The notes under the pieces: model-generated | Database searches by the model: none | What the model saw: the letters and a program-made list of their open reading frames with translations, nothing else | What the model was told of the DNA's origin: nothing | Source of the DNA: Rhizobium sp. CF080 | GTDB taxonomy: Bacteria > Pseudomonadota > Alphaproteobacteria > Rhizobiales > Rhizobiaceae | Reading direction: 5' to 3' | NCBI RefSeq assembly: GCF_000282095.2 | Contig: NZ_AKKC02000004.1 | Coordinates: 1,054,001 to 1,118,000 of the forward strand | Length of the DNA: 64,000 nt | Translations under genes and position numbers: made by a program | Shown here: positions 63,515 to 64,000 of the stretch, in pieces | How the letters are laid out: the number at the start of each line of letters is the position of its first letter | How positions within the stretch are numbered: position 1 is the first letter of the stretch

Positions 63515-64000
63515 TGCCCGGCCTCCTCAAATCAGCCTTCAGCCGCTATTGGGGCGTATTGCTGATCCTCATTCTCTGGCAGGCATGGGTCACGCTCGGC
63601 GAACTCAACGCCATCGTCATGCCGCAGCCGATCGATGTGGTCGTCGATCTCGTCACCAACCCCGGCATCTATCTGCAGAACGGCGTCCAGACGTTGGCGC
63701 TCGCGGCAGGCGGCCTGTTGCTCGGCATGACGCTCGGCAGTCTGATCGCCATCGCCTGCTGGTTCTCGCGGCTTGCCACCGGCATGCTGGTACCGCTGGC
63801 GATGATTTTCTCCTCGGTGCCAGTCGTGGCGCTGATACCGGTCATCGCCCGGTTGCTCGGCTACGATATCCGCACGGTGCTGGCGATCGTCGTGATCGTC
63901 TCCTTCTTTCCGGCCTTCGTCTTTACCTCCGCGGGCATGCGCGCCCTGCCGCCGGGTTCGGAAGATCTCTTCCGCGTGCTCGGCGCAACGCGAAAGTCAC
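63514..64000 (+). CDS. ABC permease, SsuC/TauC-like, second (cut by window end)
   Basis: 162 residues are visible from ATG 63514. Hydrophobic segments and the ALPPGSEDLFRVLGATRK coupling region show a second permease of the same type; the end lies beyond the window. Two different permeases suggest a heterodimeric channel. Confidence 0.88.
   Translation, partial: MPGLLKSAFSRYWGVLLILILWQAWVTLGELNAIVMPQPIDVVVDLVTNPGIYLQNGVQTLALAAGGLLLGMTLGSLIAIACWFSRLATGMLVPLAMIFSSVPVVALIPVIARLLGYDIRTVLAIVVIVSFFPAFVFTSAGMRALPPGSEDLFRVLGATRKS

Noticed and set aside
1..64000. Insertion sequences, CRISPR, phage genes, tRNA or rRNA genes, replication origin
   Set aside because: Looked for transposase-like proteins, regular short repeats, and tRNA-like or integrase features; none could be supported by eye.

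Overview
The window reads as an alphaproteobacterium of the Rhizobiaceae type (Rhizobium/Agrobacterium/Ensifer/Shinella relatives). The grounds are high GC with AT-rich intergenic strips, tightly overlapped ATGA/TGATG operons, and very many ABC uptake systems and GntR/IclR/RpiR regulators. I see no rRNA, tRNA, ribosomal or other core genes, no transposase, no CRISPR and no phage genes. It looks like a catabolic region of a secondary replicon or an accessory chromosomal region.

Region 1 (1-7.3 kb): a ferric-siderophore uptake unit. It holds the end of a FecR-like sensor, a TonB-dependent receptor with an N-terminal signalling domain, a periplasmic binding protein, two FecCD permeases, an ATPase and a FhuF-like iron reductase, all translationally coupled.

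Region 2 (7.4-39.8 kb): about 20 catabolic and transport genes in at least nine transcription units. They include three NylB/class C-type serine hydrolases, an AAT-type acyltransferase/amidohydrolase, an alpha/beta hydrolase, a class A-type serine hydrolase, HyuAB with an IclR regulator, and an Opp/Dpp transporter with two separated binding proteins. Further genes are PuuA- and PuuC-like enzymes, a second aldehyde dehydrogenase, a MOSC-flavin-reductase-ferredoxin fusion, two diamine-type aminotransferases, a 3-hydroxyacid dehydrogenase, a BKACE enzyme and a siderophore-interacting reductase. Eight copies of one palindrome (GCGATC-N3-GATCGC, usually GCGATC-GCA-GATC) lie in intergenic regions in front of these units, one of them before a GntR-family regulator, so this is probably one regulon. 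Together with region 1, the enzymes suggest uptake, iron release and dismantling of a hydroxamate siderophore or similar oligoamide into diamines and acids. That pathway is inference.

Region 3 (39.9-57.3 kb): a divergent unit. Leftward run a flavin reductase and a second GntR regulator. Rightward runs a long operon: HpaB-like monooxygenase, NicX-like dihydroxypyridine ring-opening dioxygenase, a Pot-type ABC transporter (one permease fused to its ATPase, two binding proteins), a NicF-like amidohydrolase, a stand-alone FAD synthetase, two amidases, an AbrB-type membrane protein, a RidA protein and a gamma-glutamyltransferase-like enzyme. It looks like a pyridine or related N-heterocycle degradation operon. 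GGTTG repeats in its 600-bp control region are a separate operator family.

Region 4 (57.4-64 kb): an RpiR regulator diverges from an NMT1/SsuA-type ABC system (two binding proteins, ATPase, two permeases, the last cut by the window end) that encloses a TrzA/AtzB-like amidohydrolase.
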